DNA of 16,302 nt from CAZOHN01 sp964579325 (lineage in GTDB: Bacteria > Pseudomonadota > Alphaproteobacteria > Rhodobacterales > Rhodobacteraceae). The notes under the pieces are model-generated. The model was not told where the DNA came from. It worked only from the letters and a program-made list of their open reading frames with translations, and did no database searches. Location: assembly GCA_964579325.1 (NCBI GenBank), contig CAZOHN010000064.1, positions 1 to 16,302 on the forward strand, written 5' to 3'. Shown here piece after piece: positions 1-6,891 of this stretch (position 1 is its first letter; every line of letters begins with the position of its first letter). The translations under genes were made by a program, and so were the position numbers.

Positions 1-157
1 CGAGATCATCGCCTCGATGCTGCTCACCTGGCACAACCTGCATTACTATCAGGAGATCATGGCCGGGATGCGCGCGGCCATCGCGGAGGCACGTTTCGCG
101 GACTGGGAGGCGGGGTTCCACGCGGCGCGGGCCGAGGGTGACATTGAACCGGTTTAG
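1..157 (+). CDS. tgt: Queuine tRNA-ribosyltransferase, C-terminal end (partial)
   Basis: The reading frame is open from base 2 to the TAG at 155-157 and gives the last 51 residues of a protein whose start lies left of the window. The segment ASMLLTWHNLHYYQEIM, followed by a short acidic helical tail, matches the C-terminal end of bacterial tRNA-guanine transglycosylase. That cytoplasmic zinc enzyme exchanges guanine-34 of GUN-anticodon tRNAs for a queuine precursor. The active-site aspartates and zinc ligands lie upstream of the window and cannot be checked. The identification depends on the conserved LTxHNLxxY...IM stretch alone. The downstream neighbour is unrelated iron uptake, separated by 376 bp, so this gene probably ends its own transcription unit. 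Confidence 0.85.
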   Translation, partial: EIIASMLLTWHNLHYYQEIMAGMRAAIAEARFADWEAGFHAARAEGDIEPV

Positions 158-200
158 GGCTTTGGCGCGCGGATTGGCGCGCGGGCAGGCCCTGACCACG

Positions 201-237
201 AAAAACGGCGACGGCAGGGGATGATCTGCCGCCGCCG
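201..237 (-). terminator. Possible intrinsic terminator reading leftward
   Basis: Arms 206-217 and 226-237 pair over 12 positions with one mismatch and an 8-base loop. On the + strand the hairpin is preceded by AAAAA (201-205) and has no T-run after it. Read on the - strand it is followed by TTTTT. It therefore looks like a terminator for leftward transcription, or a simple stabilising hairpin behind tgt. No leftward gene is visible immediately to its right, so the role is uncertain. Confidence 0.35.
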
Positions 238-406
238 CTGCGCTTGACCCCAGACCTTGCCGGAACTCGCCGCGCAGGAGCGACCCGGCCTCAGAACCTG
301 TTACCCCCCAATGGTGGCGCGCACCCTCTGCGCCGCAACTCACATCAAATACCCGGAAGACCCTGCCAGGCCCGCCGCACCAATAGTCGCTCGAAAAATC
401 TCAACG

Positions 407-435
407 TTGAATAACCAGACGTTACCTGAAATGCT
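407..435 (+). promoter_or_regulatory. Weak candidate promoter for the iron permease gene
   Basis: TTGAAT (407-412) and AATGCT (430-435) are separated by 17 bp in the AT-rich part of the intergenic region. The -35 match is fair and the -10 match is poor. A start near 442 would give a leader of about 90 nt and would put the inverted repeat at 448-463 just downstream of the start point. Confidence 0.22.
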
Positions 436-447
436 GACGTAGCGGTA

Positions 448-463
448 GTCAGGATTACCTGAC
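448..463 (+). promoter_or_regulatory. Candidate operator, inverted repeat GTCA-N8-TGAC
   Basis: The sequence GTCAGGATTACCTGAC is an inverted repeat with perfect 6-bp arms (GTCAGG/CCTGAC) around ATTA. It lies 70 bp upstream of the permease start. A second copy of its right half, TTACCTGA, sits 33 bp upstream at 422-429, about three helical turns away. A 16-bp element with the same GTCA-N8-TGAC frame lies upstream of the iron-binding protein gene (3405-3420). Sharing between two genes of one uptake system suggests a common iron-responsive repressor. I cannot tell which one (Fur/Mur, Irr, RirA or IscR type). Confidence 0.45.
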
Positions 464-533
464 CTTGCCCGAAGGGACGCAACGTGACGGCGCGTCTCTT
501 GAGCCGGAGCCATCGCTGGCGTAAGCCTCGGGC

Positions 534-2252
534 ATGCCACGCTCCGCTCGACAGCCCCGGCGCAAGACCGTTCTGCCATCCCTTTCGGGCATCGCGCTCA
601 CGTTGGCCGGCCTCAGCCTGATCCCGGTCGTTGCGGTGGCGCTGGGTGCCGTCACCGGCGATTTCGCGACCTGGGGCCATCTGATCGACACCGTTCTTCC
701 CGACTACGCCCGCAACACCGCCGTTCTGGCGGCCCTCGTCGCGCTGGGAACGGCGGCTGTCGGCACCGGCGCGGCCTGGCTGGTGACGATGACCCGGTTT
801 CCCGGCGTGCGGTTCTTCGAGATCGCGCTGGCCGTGCCGCTGGCCTTCCCGGCCTACGTTCTGGCCTACGCCTACACGAGTTTCCTCGATCATCCCGGGC
901 CGGTCCAGACTCTGCTGCGCGACGTGACCGGATGGGGGCCGCGCGACTACTGGTTCCCGCAGGTGCGGTCGCTGCCCGGTGCCGCGGCGATGCTGACGCT
1001 GGTGCTCTATCCTTACGTCTACCTTCTCGCCCGGGCTGCCTTCCTGCAACAGAGTGCGACGGCCTTCCTCGCGGCGCGGGCGCTGGGGCAGGGGCCCTGG
1101 ACTGCCTTTCTCAGAGTGAGCCTGCCGATGGCGCGGCCGGCCATCGCCGGGGGCGTCCTGCTGGCCATCATGGAGACGATTGCCGACTTCGGGACCGTTG
1201 CGCATTTCGGCGTGCCGACTTTCGCGACCGGCATCTACAAGAGCTGGTTCTCGATGGGAGACAGGGCCGCGGCGGCGCAGTTGGCCTTCTGCCTGCTGAC
1301 CGTCGCCTTGCTGCTGGCGGTGCTGGAGCGGATTCAGCGCGGGGCCGCCCGGCACCACAACACCGGCAAGCGGTTCGAGGTGCTGGCGCGTGCGCCGCTC
1401 ACGGGGTGGCGCGCGGCCGGGGCCATTGTCCTGTGCGGCGTGCCGGTGCTGGCGGGCTTTGCCGCGCCGGTGGCGATCCTCGCCGAGATGGCGGTCGGAT
1501 CGGGCCAGGACCTTCTCTCGCCGCGCTATCTCGGTTTCATCCGCAACTCGGTCCTGCTTGCGGGCACGGCCGCCATCGTCACGGTGGCCGCGGCGATCCT
1601 CCTGCGGTTCAACGCGCGGCTGTCCGGAACGCCGACAGCCCGCGGCGCGGTCGAGGTGGCGCGGATCGGATACGCCGTGCCCGGGGGCGTGATCGCGGTG
1701 GGGCTTCTCGTCCCGTTCGGTGCGCTCGACAATGCGATTGACGGCTTCCTTCGCGAGACCTTCGGCATGTCGGTCGGGTTGATCTTCACCGGGACCATCG
1801 CGCTTCTGGTCTTCGCCTATGCCGTCCGTTTCGCCGCCGCGGCGCTCGGGGCGCTGGACGGCGGGTTCGCGGCGGTTCCGCCCAACATCGACGCCGTCGC
1901 GCGCACGTTGGGTGCGGGCCCGGGGCGGATGCTTGCGCGCATCCACCTGCCGATCCTCGCCCCATCGGTGTTGACGGCGCTGCTCATCGTCTTCGTGGAC
2001 GCCATGAAGGAACTTCCCGCAACGATGATTCTGCGGCCGTTCAACTTCGATACGCTTGCGGTGCAGGCGCACCGGCTTGCAGCGGACGAGCGGTTGAACG
2101 GCGCGGCGGTGCCCTCGCTTGTCATCGTGGCGGTGGGGCTGCTGCCGGTCCTGCTGGTGTGCCGTGGCCTCGGGCGGCGGGGGGCACGGGCGGCGCGGGT
2201 CTCGCCCGCCGAAGCCGGGATCGAGGCAGGCGTCGAAGCCGGGGCGCGCTAG
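534..2252 (+). CDS. fbpB: Fe(III) ABC transporter, fused-type inner-membrane permease
   Basis: This 572-residue hydrophobic protein would form the membrane channel of a ferric-iron ABC importer. It has the internal duplication typical of the FbpB/HitB/SfuB family: two halves, each with about six membrane helices and a cytoplasmic EAA-type loop that contacts the ATPase. The loops are at about residues 180-205 (AARALGQGPWTAFLRVSLP) and 455-482 (VARTLGAGPGRMLARIHLP). The length is normal for the family (about 520-570). The ATG at 534 is the first possible start because an in-frame TAA lies at 522-524; no clear Shine-Dalgarno precedes it, and the next methionine would remove the first membrane helix. 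It faces the binding-protein gene at 2318-3328, and no ATPase gene is present. A thiamine or other permease is possible, but the neighbour favours iron. Confidence 0.85.
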   Translation: MPRSARQPRRKTVLPSLSGIALTLAGLSLIPVVAVALGAVTGDFATWGHLIDTVLPDYARNTAVLAALVALGTAAVGTGAAWLVTMTRFPGVRFFEIALAVPLAFPAYVLAYAYTSFLDHPGPVQTLLRDVTGWGPRDYWFPQVRSLPGAAAMLTLVLYPYVYLLARAAFLQQSATAFLAARALGQGPWTAFLRVSLPMARPAIAGGVLLAIMETIADFGTVAHFGVPTFATGIYKSWFSMGDRAAAAQLAFCLLTVALLLAVLERIQRGAARHHNTGKRFEVLARAPLTGWRAAGAIVLCGVPVLAGFAAPVAILAEMAVGSGQDLLSPRYLGFIRNSVLLAGTAAIVTVAAAILLRFNARLSGTPTARGAVEVARIGYAVPGGVIAVGLLVPFGALDNAIDGFLRETFGMSVGLIFTGTIALLVFAYAVRFAAAALGALDGGFAAVPPNIDAVARTLGAGPGRMLARIHLPILAPSVLTALLIVFVDAMKELPATMILRPFNFDTLAVQAHRLAADERLNGAAVPSLVIVAVGLLPVLLVCRGLGRRGARAARVSPAEAGIEAGVEAGAR

Positions 2253-2260
2253 AACGGGAA

Positions 2261-2292
2261 ACGGCCGGCGCGGGTTTCCCCGGGCCGGCCGT
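2261..2292. terminator. GC-rich hairpin between the convergent iron genes
   Basis: Arms 2261-2274 and 2279-2292 pair over 14 positions with one mismatch around a TTTC loop. This is one of the strongest hairpins in the window. It begins 9 bp after the permease stop and ends 26 bp before the stop of the opposing gene. No long T-run follows on either strand, so it may act as a bidirectional barrier or a 3'-end stabiliser rather than a textbook terminator. Confidence 0.5.
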
Positions 2293-2317
2293 CCTGCCTC
2301 GCGCAAGGGAGATCGGC

Positions 2318-3328
2318 TTACTTGAAGCCGACCTCGTTGAAGATCTCCTGCGCGCGGGTCTGGTTCTCGCCCAGGGCCGAGAGGTTCAACTCATCCGCCT
2401 TGAACGCGCCGAGCGAGGCTGCGCGCTCGCCCACCGGAAGGCCGGGAACGGCGGTGTACTCGTTGTTCTGGTTGGCGAAGTGGACCTGCGCCTCGTCCGT
2501 GGCAAGGAACTCGAGGAACTTCACGGCGTTGTCGCGGTTCGGAGCGTTCACGGTGACCGCGGCGGCGGAGACGTTGACATGGGCGCCGGTCGTGCCCTGG
2601 TTCGGGAACACCCAGCCGATGTTCGCGATGCCTTCGGACAGGCCGTCCACGTTCCCTTCGAGACCGCGGAGGAAGTAGTAGGTGTTGGCCACGGCGATGT
2701 CGCACTGGCCCGAGACGATGGCCTTGAGCTGGTCGGTATCGCCGCCCTCGGGTTCACGCGCGAGGTTGGCCAATAGGCCCGCCGCCCAGGCCTCGGCCGC
2801 CTCCTCGCCCTGGTGGGCGATGATCGAGCCGAGCAGCGAGAGGTTGTAGATGTTCGATCCCGACCGGATGCAGATCTTGCCCGCATATTTGGGGTCTGCG
2901 AGGTCGGCATAGGTCTGCGGGGGATCGGTCATCTCGGCCTTGTCGTAGTAGATGATCCGGGCGCGCTGCGAGATGCCGAACCAGTGGCCCTCGGGGTGGC
3001 GCAGGCTGGCGGGGATGCGTTCGTTCAGGATTTCCGACGCCACAGGCTGCAGGAGCCCCGCTTCATCTGCGCGCCAGATCCGGCCGGCGTCGACGGTGAT
3101 GAAGACGTCGGCGGGCGAGTTCGCGCCCTCGGCCTGCATCCGGGCGATCAGCTCGTCGGCCTCGCCCTCGATCTTGTTCACGGTGATGCCGGTGGCGGCC
3201 GTGAACTGCTCGTAGAGGCTTTCGTCGGTGTCGTAGTGGCGCGAGGAATAGATGTTGACCACGCCCTCGGCGACGGCGGTCGTCGCCATGAGCGTGGCGA
3301 TCAGGGCGGCGGGAACGGTTCTGTGCAT
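2318..3328 (-). CDS. fbpA: Periplasmic Fe(III)-binding protein of ABC importer (FbpA/FutA type)
   Basis: This 336-residue secreted binding protein should capture ferric iron in the periplasm and deliver it to the permease encoded opposite. Residues 1-20 form a signal peptide with an A-V-A cleavage site before EGVVNIYSS. Likely iron ligands match the FutA pattern: His31-Tyr32 in YSSRHYDTD, Tyr161 in SNIYNLS, and Tyr217-Tyr218 in ANTYYFLRG. Two cysteines (153 and 209) could form a disulfide. The ATG at 3328 is chosen because CAGGAG precedes it at good spacing and the signal peptide begins there; the frame stays open upstream but without a secretion-like N-terminus. Length is typical of the family. 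The gene has its own promoter region with a candidate operator. FutA-type iron specificity is inferred from the ligand pattern. Confidence 0.9.
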   Translation of the reverse strand: MHRTVPAALIATLMATTAVAEGVVNIYSSRHYDTDESLYEQFTAATGITVNKIEGEADELIARMQAEGANSPADVFITVDAGRIWRADEAGLLQPVASEILNERIPASLRHPEGHWFGISQRARIIYYDKAEMTDPPQTYADLADPKYAGKICIRSGSNIYNLSLLGSIIAHQGEEAAEAWAAGLLANLAREPEGGDTDQLKAIVSGQCDIAVANTYYFLRGLEGNVDGLSEGIANIGWVFPNQGTTGAHVNVSAAAVTVNAPNRDNAVKFLEFLATDEAQVHFANQNNEYTAVPGLPVGERAASLGAFKADELNLSALGENQTRAQEIFNEVGFK

Positions 3329-3379
3329 GGGTTTCTCCTGGGTCCGATATTTCCCGAGTTTTTTTGTCGGGTCTCCGCC

Positions 3380-3409
3380 TCGATACTCCGTCCTCTGGGG
3401 TGCGGTCAA
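3380..3409 (-). promoter_or_regulatory. Candidate promoter of the iron-binding protein gene
   Basis: On the - strand TTGACC (complement of 3404-3409) is followed after 18 bp by TATCGA (complement of 3380-3385). This would give a leader of about 45 nt before the ATG at 3328. The -35 element overlaps the inverted repeat at 3405-3420, an arrangement suited to repression. Confidence 0.4.
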
Positions 3410-3420
3410 GAATGGCTGAC
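3405..3420 (-). promoter_or_regulatory. Candidate operator, GTCA-N8-TGAC, over the -35 element
   Basis: The - strand reads GTCAGCCATTCTTGAC. It shares the GTCA-N8-TGAC frame and 11 of 16 positions with the element at 448-463 upstream of the permease gene. It overlaps the proposed -35 hexamer, so a bound protein should block transcription. The likely signal is iron status, inferred from the genes served. Confidence 0.45.
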
Positions 3421-3439
3421 GAAAAAAGTCGGACTTCTT

Positions 3440-3467
3440 GCCGGGGCTCTCTGCCCTGATCCCCGGC
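3440..3467 (-). terminator. Candidate terminator of the LysR-type regulator gene
   Basis: Perfect 7-bp arms GCCGGGG/CCCCGGC (3440-3446 and 3461-3467) enclose a 14-base loop, 25 bp beyond the regulator's stop codon in its direction of reading. A run of six T on the - strand (3422-3427) follows about 12 bp later. The gap between stem and T-run makes this less than ideal. Confidence 0.4.
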
Positions 3468-3492
3468 CGTGGCCCTGATCTCTGGCCCGGCG

Positions 3493-4347
3493 TCACACGA
3501 CCGCGCTGAAGTGGGTCCGGGCGAGTGCGGTCAGGCGGCGGTGCAGGGGGGCGGTGCGATTGCGAATGTGGACGGCGGCGTGGACCGGTTGCGCGATCCG
3601 GTCTGCGCCGGCAACGGGGTGGGCAATGCCTTGTGCCGCCAGGTCGACGGCGGTCTCGGCCAGCACATAGGCGCTGCCGCCGAGTGCGGCGAGCAGGGCG
3701 GCGACGCCCGCGTTCTGACCCGAGCCCACCGGCGCTGCATCGAGGGCGGGATGCAGTGCGCGGTGGAGCGAATCGAATGCGGGGGCGTAGTTCGCCCGGA
3801 TCGTCCGCGCGGGGTCCACCTCGGCCAGCGTCGCGGCGTGGGTGGAGACCATGATGAACCCGGCTTCGCCCACCACCTCGTAGTGCAGGTCGGGCAGCGG
3901 CCTCGGCGTGTAGAGGATGGCGAAATCGAGCGCCCCGGAGAGCACGTCGGCGCGCATCTGGACGGAGTAGTCCGGTTCGACGTAGAGCGCGGTGTCCGGA
4001 AAGCCCTGCCGGATCGCGCGGACAAGCGGTGCGATCCGGCTTGCCGCCAGGTCGTTCTGGAGGCCGATCCGCAGCACTCCGTGCCGCTCACCGGCGCGCG
4101 CCACGGCCCGGCGTGCCTCGGACCAGGAGAGGCGCAGGTCGCGGGCGTGGCCCTCGAAGCGCTCGCCGGCGGCTGTCAGCCGGGTCCCGGCGCGGCTGCG
4201 CGCGAACAGGCTTTCGCCCAGGAGTCCCTCGAGCGCACGGATTCGTGCCGACACGGTAGACTGCGAGACGCCCAACCGGTCGGCAGTGCGGTTGAAGCTG
4301 CGGGTTTCGGCCAAGTCCAGGAATGTGTCGAGTAGTTCGGGGCTCAT
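3493..4347 (-). CDS. LysR-family transcriptional regulator
   Basis: This 284-residue protein is a LysR-type regulator. Residues 1-60 hold the winged helix-turn-helix (LLDTFLDLAETRSFNRTADRLGVSQSTVSARIRALEGLLG...LFAR), with the usual AA-R-L-x-x-SQSTVS recognition region. A periplasmic-binding-like effector domain follows from about residue 87 (HGVLRIGLQ). The length is slightly short but normal. The ATG at 4347 gives the expected N-terminus; an in-frame TTG at 4356 would add three residues, and neither has a strong ribosome-binding site. The gene is divergent from the demethylation operon across 105 bp that contains a LysR-like palindrome. By the usual logic of this family it should control that operon and itself, with a pathway substrate or intermediate as co-inducer. 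The effector is unknown. Confidence 0.9.
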   Translation of the reverse strand: MSPELLDTFLDLAETRSFNRTADRLGVSQSTVSARIRALEGLLGESLFARSRAGTRLTAAGERFEGHARDLRLSWSEARRAVARAGERHGVLRIGLQNDLAASRIAPLVRAIRQGFPDTALYVEPDYSVQMRADVLSGALDFAILYTPRPLPDLHYEVVGEAGFIMVSTHAATLAEVDPARTIRANYAPAFDSLHRALHPALDAAPVGSGQNAGVAALLAALGGSAYVLAETAVDLAAQGIAHPVAGADRIAQPVHAAVHIRNRTAPLHRRLTALARTHFSAVV

Positions 4348-4358
4348 GGTGGGCAATC

Positions 4359-4377
4359 TGATCGGGTTTCCCGATCA
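4359..4377. promoter_or_regulatory. Palindromic candidate LysR operator in the divergent promoter region
   Basis: TGATCGGGTTTCCCGATCA has perfect 8-bp arms around TTT and contains ATC-N9-GAT, thus T-N11-A, the core expected of LysR-type binding sites. It begins 12 bp upstream of the regulator's ATG and ends 75 bp upstream of the operon's GTG, so a single site could serve autoregulation and operon activation. Part of a half-site (CCCGATTGAA) recurs at about 4393-4402. Confidence 0.55.
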
Positions 4378-4452
4378 ATAAAGCGCCTCCATCCCGATTG
4401 AAAGCGGGCCGTCGCGGATGCACTCTCGCGCCGGAGAACGGGGAGGATCGGC

Positions 4453-6891
4453 GTGAGCGGACTGCCGGGCCAGGTGCGTGTGGCGATCATCGGGGGCGGG
4501 GTCGTGGGGGCCTCGTGCCTTTACCATCTGGCGCGTGCGGGTTGGACTGACGCGCTATTGCTGGAGCGCAACGAGCTGACCTCGGGCAGCACCTGGCACG
4601 CCGCGGGCAATGTGCCGACCTTCTCGTCGTCGTGGTCGATCATGAACGTCCAGCGCTATTCCGCCGCGCTCTACCGCGACCTCGGTGAGGCGGTAGACTA
4701 CCCGATGAATTACCATGTCACCGGGTCGATCCGGCTGGGCCATACCCGCGAGCGGCGGATGGAGTTCGCTCGCGTGGTGCAGATGGGGCGCCACCAGGGG
4801 ATGGAGCTCGACCTGCTCGAGCCTGGCGACCTCAAGGGCCGCTACCCGTTTCTCGAGACGCACGACCTGTCGGGTGCGCTGTGGGACCCCTCGGACGGCG
4901 ACATCGACCCCGCGCAGCTGACGCAGGCGCTGGCCAAGGGCGCGCGCGACCTTGGCGCGCGGATCGAGCGGTTCTGCCCGGTCACGGCGGCGCGGCGCGA
5001 AAAGGGGGAGTGGGTGCTGACCACACCCAAGGGCGAGGTCCGGGCCGAGAAGGTGGTGAACGCGGCGGGCTACTATGCCGCGCGGGTGGGGGCGATGTTC
5101 GGCCGCAAGGTGCCGATGGTCGCGATGAGCCACCAGTACATGCTGTTCGACACGATCCCCGAACTGGAGGCGTGGAGCCGGGAGGCCGGCCACAAGCTGC
5201 CGCTCCTGCGCGATGTCGACACCTCCTATTACCTCCGTCAGGAGAAGGCTGGCTTCAACCTCGGCCCCTACGAGCGGGATGCCCGCGCCCATTGGGTCAC
5301 GCCCGATGACCCGATGCCCGAGGATTTCAGCTTCCAGCTCTATCCCGACGATCTCGACCGGCTGGAGCCCTATATCGCCGACGCGATGGAGCGGGTGCCG
5401 CTTCTGGCCGGGGCCGGGCTGCAGAAGGTGATCAACGGGCCGATCCCCTACACGCCGGACGGCAACCCACTGATCGGGCCGATGCCGGGGGTGCCGGATG
5501 CCTATGAGGCCTGCGTCTTCACCTTCGGGATCTGCCAAGCCGGCGGCGCGGGCAAGGTGCTGGCCGAATGGGTGACGGAGGGCGCGACCGAGTGGGACAT
5601 GTGGTCGTGCGACCCGCGGCGGTTCGGAGGCTGGGAGTCGTCGGACTACTGTCTGGCCAAGGCCAGGGAAGTCTACGGCCACGAATACGCGATCCATTTC
5701 CCCACACACGCCTGGCCGGCCGGTCGCCCGGTGCGCACCTCGCCCGTCCATGACCGGGTGGCGGCGCTGGGGGCGCAGTTCGGCGCCTACAACGGCTGGG
5801 AGCGGGCGCTGTGGTATGCGCGGCCGGGTGACGACACCTCCGAGGAGGCGAGCCGCACCTGGGGCCGGCACGGCCCCTGGTGGGACGCGGTGCACGAGGA
5901 ATGCCTTGCGGTGCGCGACCACGCGGGCATCCTCGACCTGCCGGGCTTCTCGCGCTTCCGGCTGAGCGGGGCGGGCGCTGCCGCATGGCTGGCCGAACAG
6001 GTCGCGGGGCGGCTGCCCGGAGAGGGGCGGCTGGGGCTTGGCTATTTCGCCGACGACACGGGCCGGACGATCACCGAGATGTCGGTGGCCCGGCTCGGAC
6101 CGGACGATTTCCGGCTGATCACGGCGGCCGTTGCGGGACGGCACGATGGCGACTGGCTGCACCGCCACCTCGCGCCCGGCCTGACGCTTGCCGACGAGAC
6201 CGAAGACTGGTCCTGCCAGATCCTCTCCGGTCCCGCCGCCCGGACGATCCTTTCGGAGGTCGGCGAAGCCGACCTCGCGCGCGGATGGCTGACCCACCAG
6301 GACGCGACGCTGGCCGGGCGGCGGGTCTGGCTGTGCCGGGTGAGCTTCGCCGGCGAACTCGGCTGGGAACTGCACACCCGGCGCGAGGACACCGCCGCCG
6401 TCTATGACGCCGTCCTCGACGCTGGCGAGCGCCACGGGCTGCGCCCGTTCGGGATGTTCGCGCTGGACTCGCTGCGCATCGAGAAGGGCTACCGCGCGTG
6501 GAAGGGCGACCTTTCGACCGACTACACGCTTCTCGAGGCCGCACTCGACCGCTTCATCGACTGGAGCAAGCCCGCGTTCCGCGGCCGGGCGGCCCTGATG
6601 GCGGAACGCCAGCGCGGCGCGGCCAAGCGCTTCGTGTCGCTCACGGTCCACGGCAACGATCACGACGCGCCCTACATGGCCTCGCTGCGGCACGGCGGGC
6701 AGATCGTGGGCGAGGTTACATCGGGCGGCTGGGGGCACCGGACCGGCGCGTCGATCGCGCTCGGCACCGTGCGGACCGACCTCGCCGCGCCGGGAACCGA
6801 GCTCGAGATCGGCATCTTCGGCGGCTGGTTCCGCGCCACGGTCCACGACGGGCCGCACTACGACGCGGGCAACGAAAGGCTCCGGGCGTGA
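4453..6891 (+). CDS. FAD-dependent oxidoreductase fused to GcvT domain (dimethylglycine/sarcosine dehydrogenase-like)
   Basis: This 812-residue two-part enzyme belongs to the dimethylglycine/sarcosine dehydrogenase family, which oxidatively removes an N-methyl group and passes the C1 unit to tetrahydrofolate. The N-terminal half has the Rossmann FAD motif G14-G-G-V-V-G19, Glu38 for the ribose, and SGSTWHAAG, whose His49 corresponds to the histidine that binds FAD covalently in mammalian family members. A linker at about 425-465 leads into a GcvT aminomethyltransferase-like half (GELGWELH, FALDSLRIEKGYR, GGWGHRTGASIALG). Where the partner gene at 8833 has the conserved GcvT aspartate (GIEADLTV), this protein has Glu542 (TITEMSV). 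The GTG start follows GGGAGG at ideal spacing. It is the first gene of a five-gene operon and overlaps the next by GTGA. The substrate is not fixed by sequence. Confidence 0.85.
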   Translation: MSGLPGQVRVAIIGGGVVGASCLYHLARAGWTDALLLERNELTSGSTWHAAGNVPTFSSSWSIMNVQRYSAALYRDLGEAVDYPMNYHVTGSIRLGHTRERRMEFARVVQMGRHQGMELDLLEPGDLKGRYPFLETHDLSGALWDPSDGDIDPAQLTQALAKGARDLGARIERFCPVTAARREKGEWVLTTPKGEVRAEKVVNAAGYYAARVGAMFGRKVPMVAMSHQYMLFDTIPELEAWSREAGHKLPLLRDVDTSYYLRQEKAGFNLGPYERDARAHWVTPDDPMPEDFSFQLYPDDLDRLEPYIADAMERVPLLAGAGLQKVINGPIPYTPDGNPLIGPMPGVPDAYEACVFTFGICQAGGAGKVLAEWVTEGATEWDMWSCDPRRFGGWESSDYCLAKAREVYGHEYAIHFPTHAWPAGRPVRTSPVHDRVAALGAQFGAYNGWERALWYARPGDDTSEEASRTWGRHGPWWDAVHEECLAVRDHAGILDLPGFSRFRLSGAGAAAWLAEQVAGRLPGEGRLGLGYFADDTGRTITEMSVARLGPDDFRLITAAVAGRHDGDWLHRHLAPGLTLADETEDWSCQILSGPAARTILSEVGEADLARGWLTHQDATLAGRRVWLCRVSFAGELGWELHTRREDTAAVYDAVLDAGERHGLRPFGMFALDSLRIEKGYRAWKGDLSTDYTLLEAALDRFIDWSKPAFRGRAALMAERQRGAAKRFVSLTVHGNDHDAPYMASLRHGGQIVGEVTSGGWGHRTGASIALGTVRTDLAAPGTELEIGIFGGWFRATVHDGPHYDAGNERLRA

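Larger units (their letters stand above)
158..533. other. Intergenic region between tgt and the iron permease gene
   Basis: This 376-bp stretch has no convincing gene; the short open frames in it lack a ribosome-binding site and resemble no family. It holds a tandem pair of the 11-mer TTGGCGCGCGG (162-172 and 174-184), a GC-rich hairpin (206-237), a 10-bp palindrome TCAACGTTGA (401-410), a direct repeat TTACCTGA (422-429 and 455-462, 33 bp apart) and an inverted repeat at 448-463. The region from about 385 to 465 is visibly more AT-rich than its surroundings, as expected of a promoter for the gene starting at 534. No tRNA-like fold was found by eye. Confidence 0.6.

Noticed and set aside
257..442. 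61-codon open frame in the tgt-permease intergenic region
   Set aside because: It has no ribosome-binding site, overlaps the candidate promoter, and its product resembles nothing known.
345..2306. Long open frame of 653 codons on the - strand across the permease gene
   Set aside because: It is antisense to a clear membrane protein, is rich in Arg/His/Gly/Pro as expected of the reverse reading of high-GC coding DNA, and matches no family.
3329..3496. N-terminal extension of the iron-binding protein by 56 residues
   Set aside because: It would bury the signal peptide inside the protein and lies over the promoter region; the ATG at 3328 has CAGGAG before it.
4555..6858. 767-codon open frame on the - strand opposite the first FAD/GcvT gene
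   Set aside because: Shadow of a well-supported gene: the composition is dominated by Arg, Gly, Val and His, with no domain motif and no ribosome-binding site.
6498..6887. Upstream extension of the MDR oxidoreductase frame inside the preceding gene
   Set aside because: The extension is an out-of-frame reading of the GcvT domain; the GTG at 6888 with AAAGG and the GTGA overlap is the sensible start.
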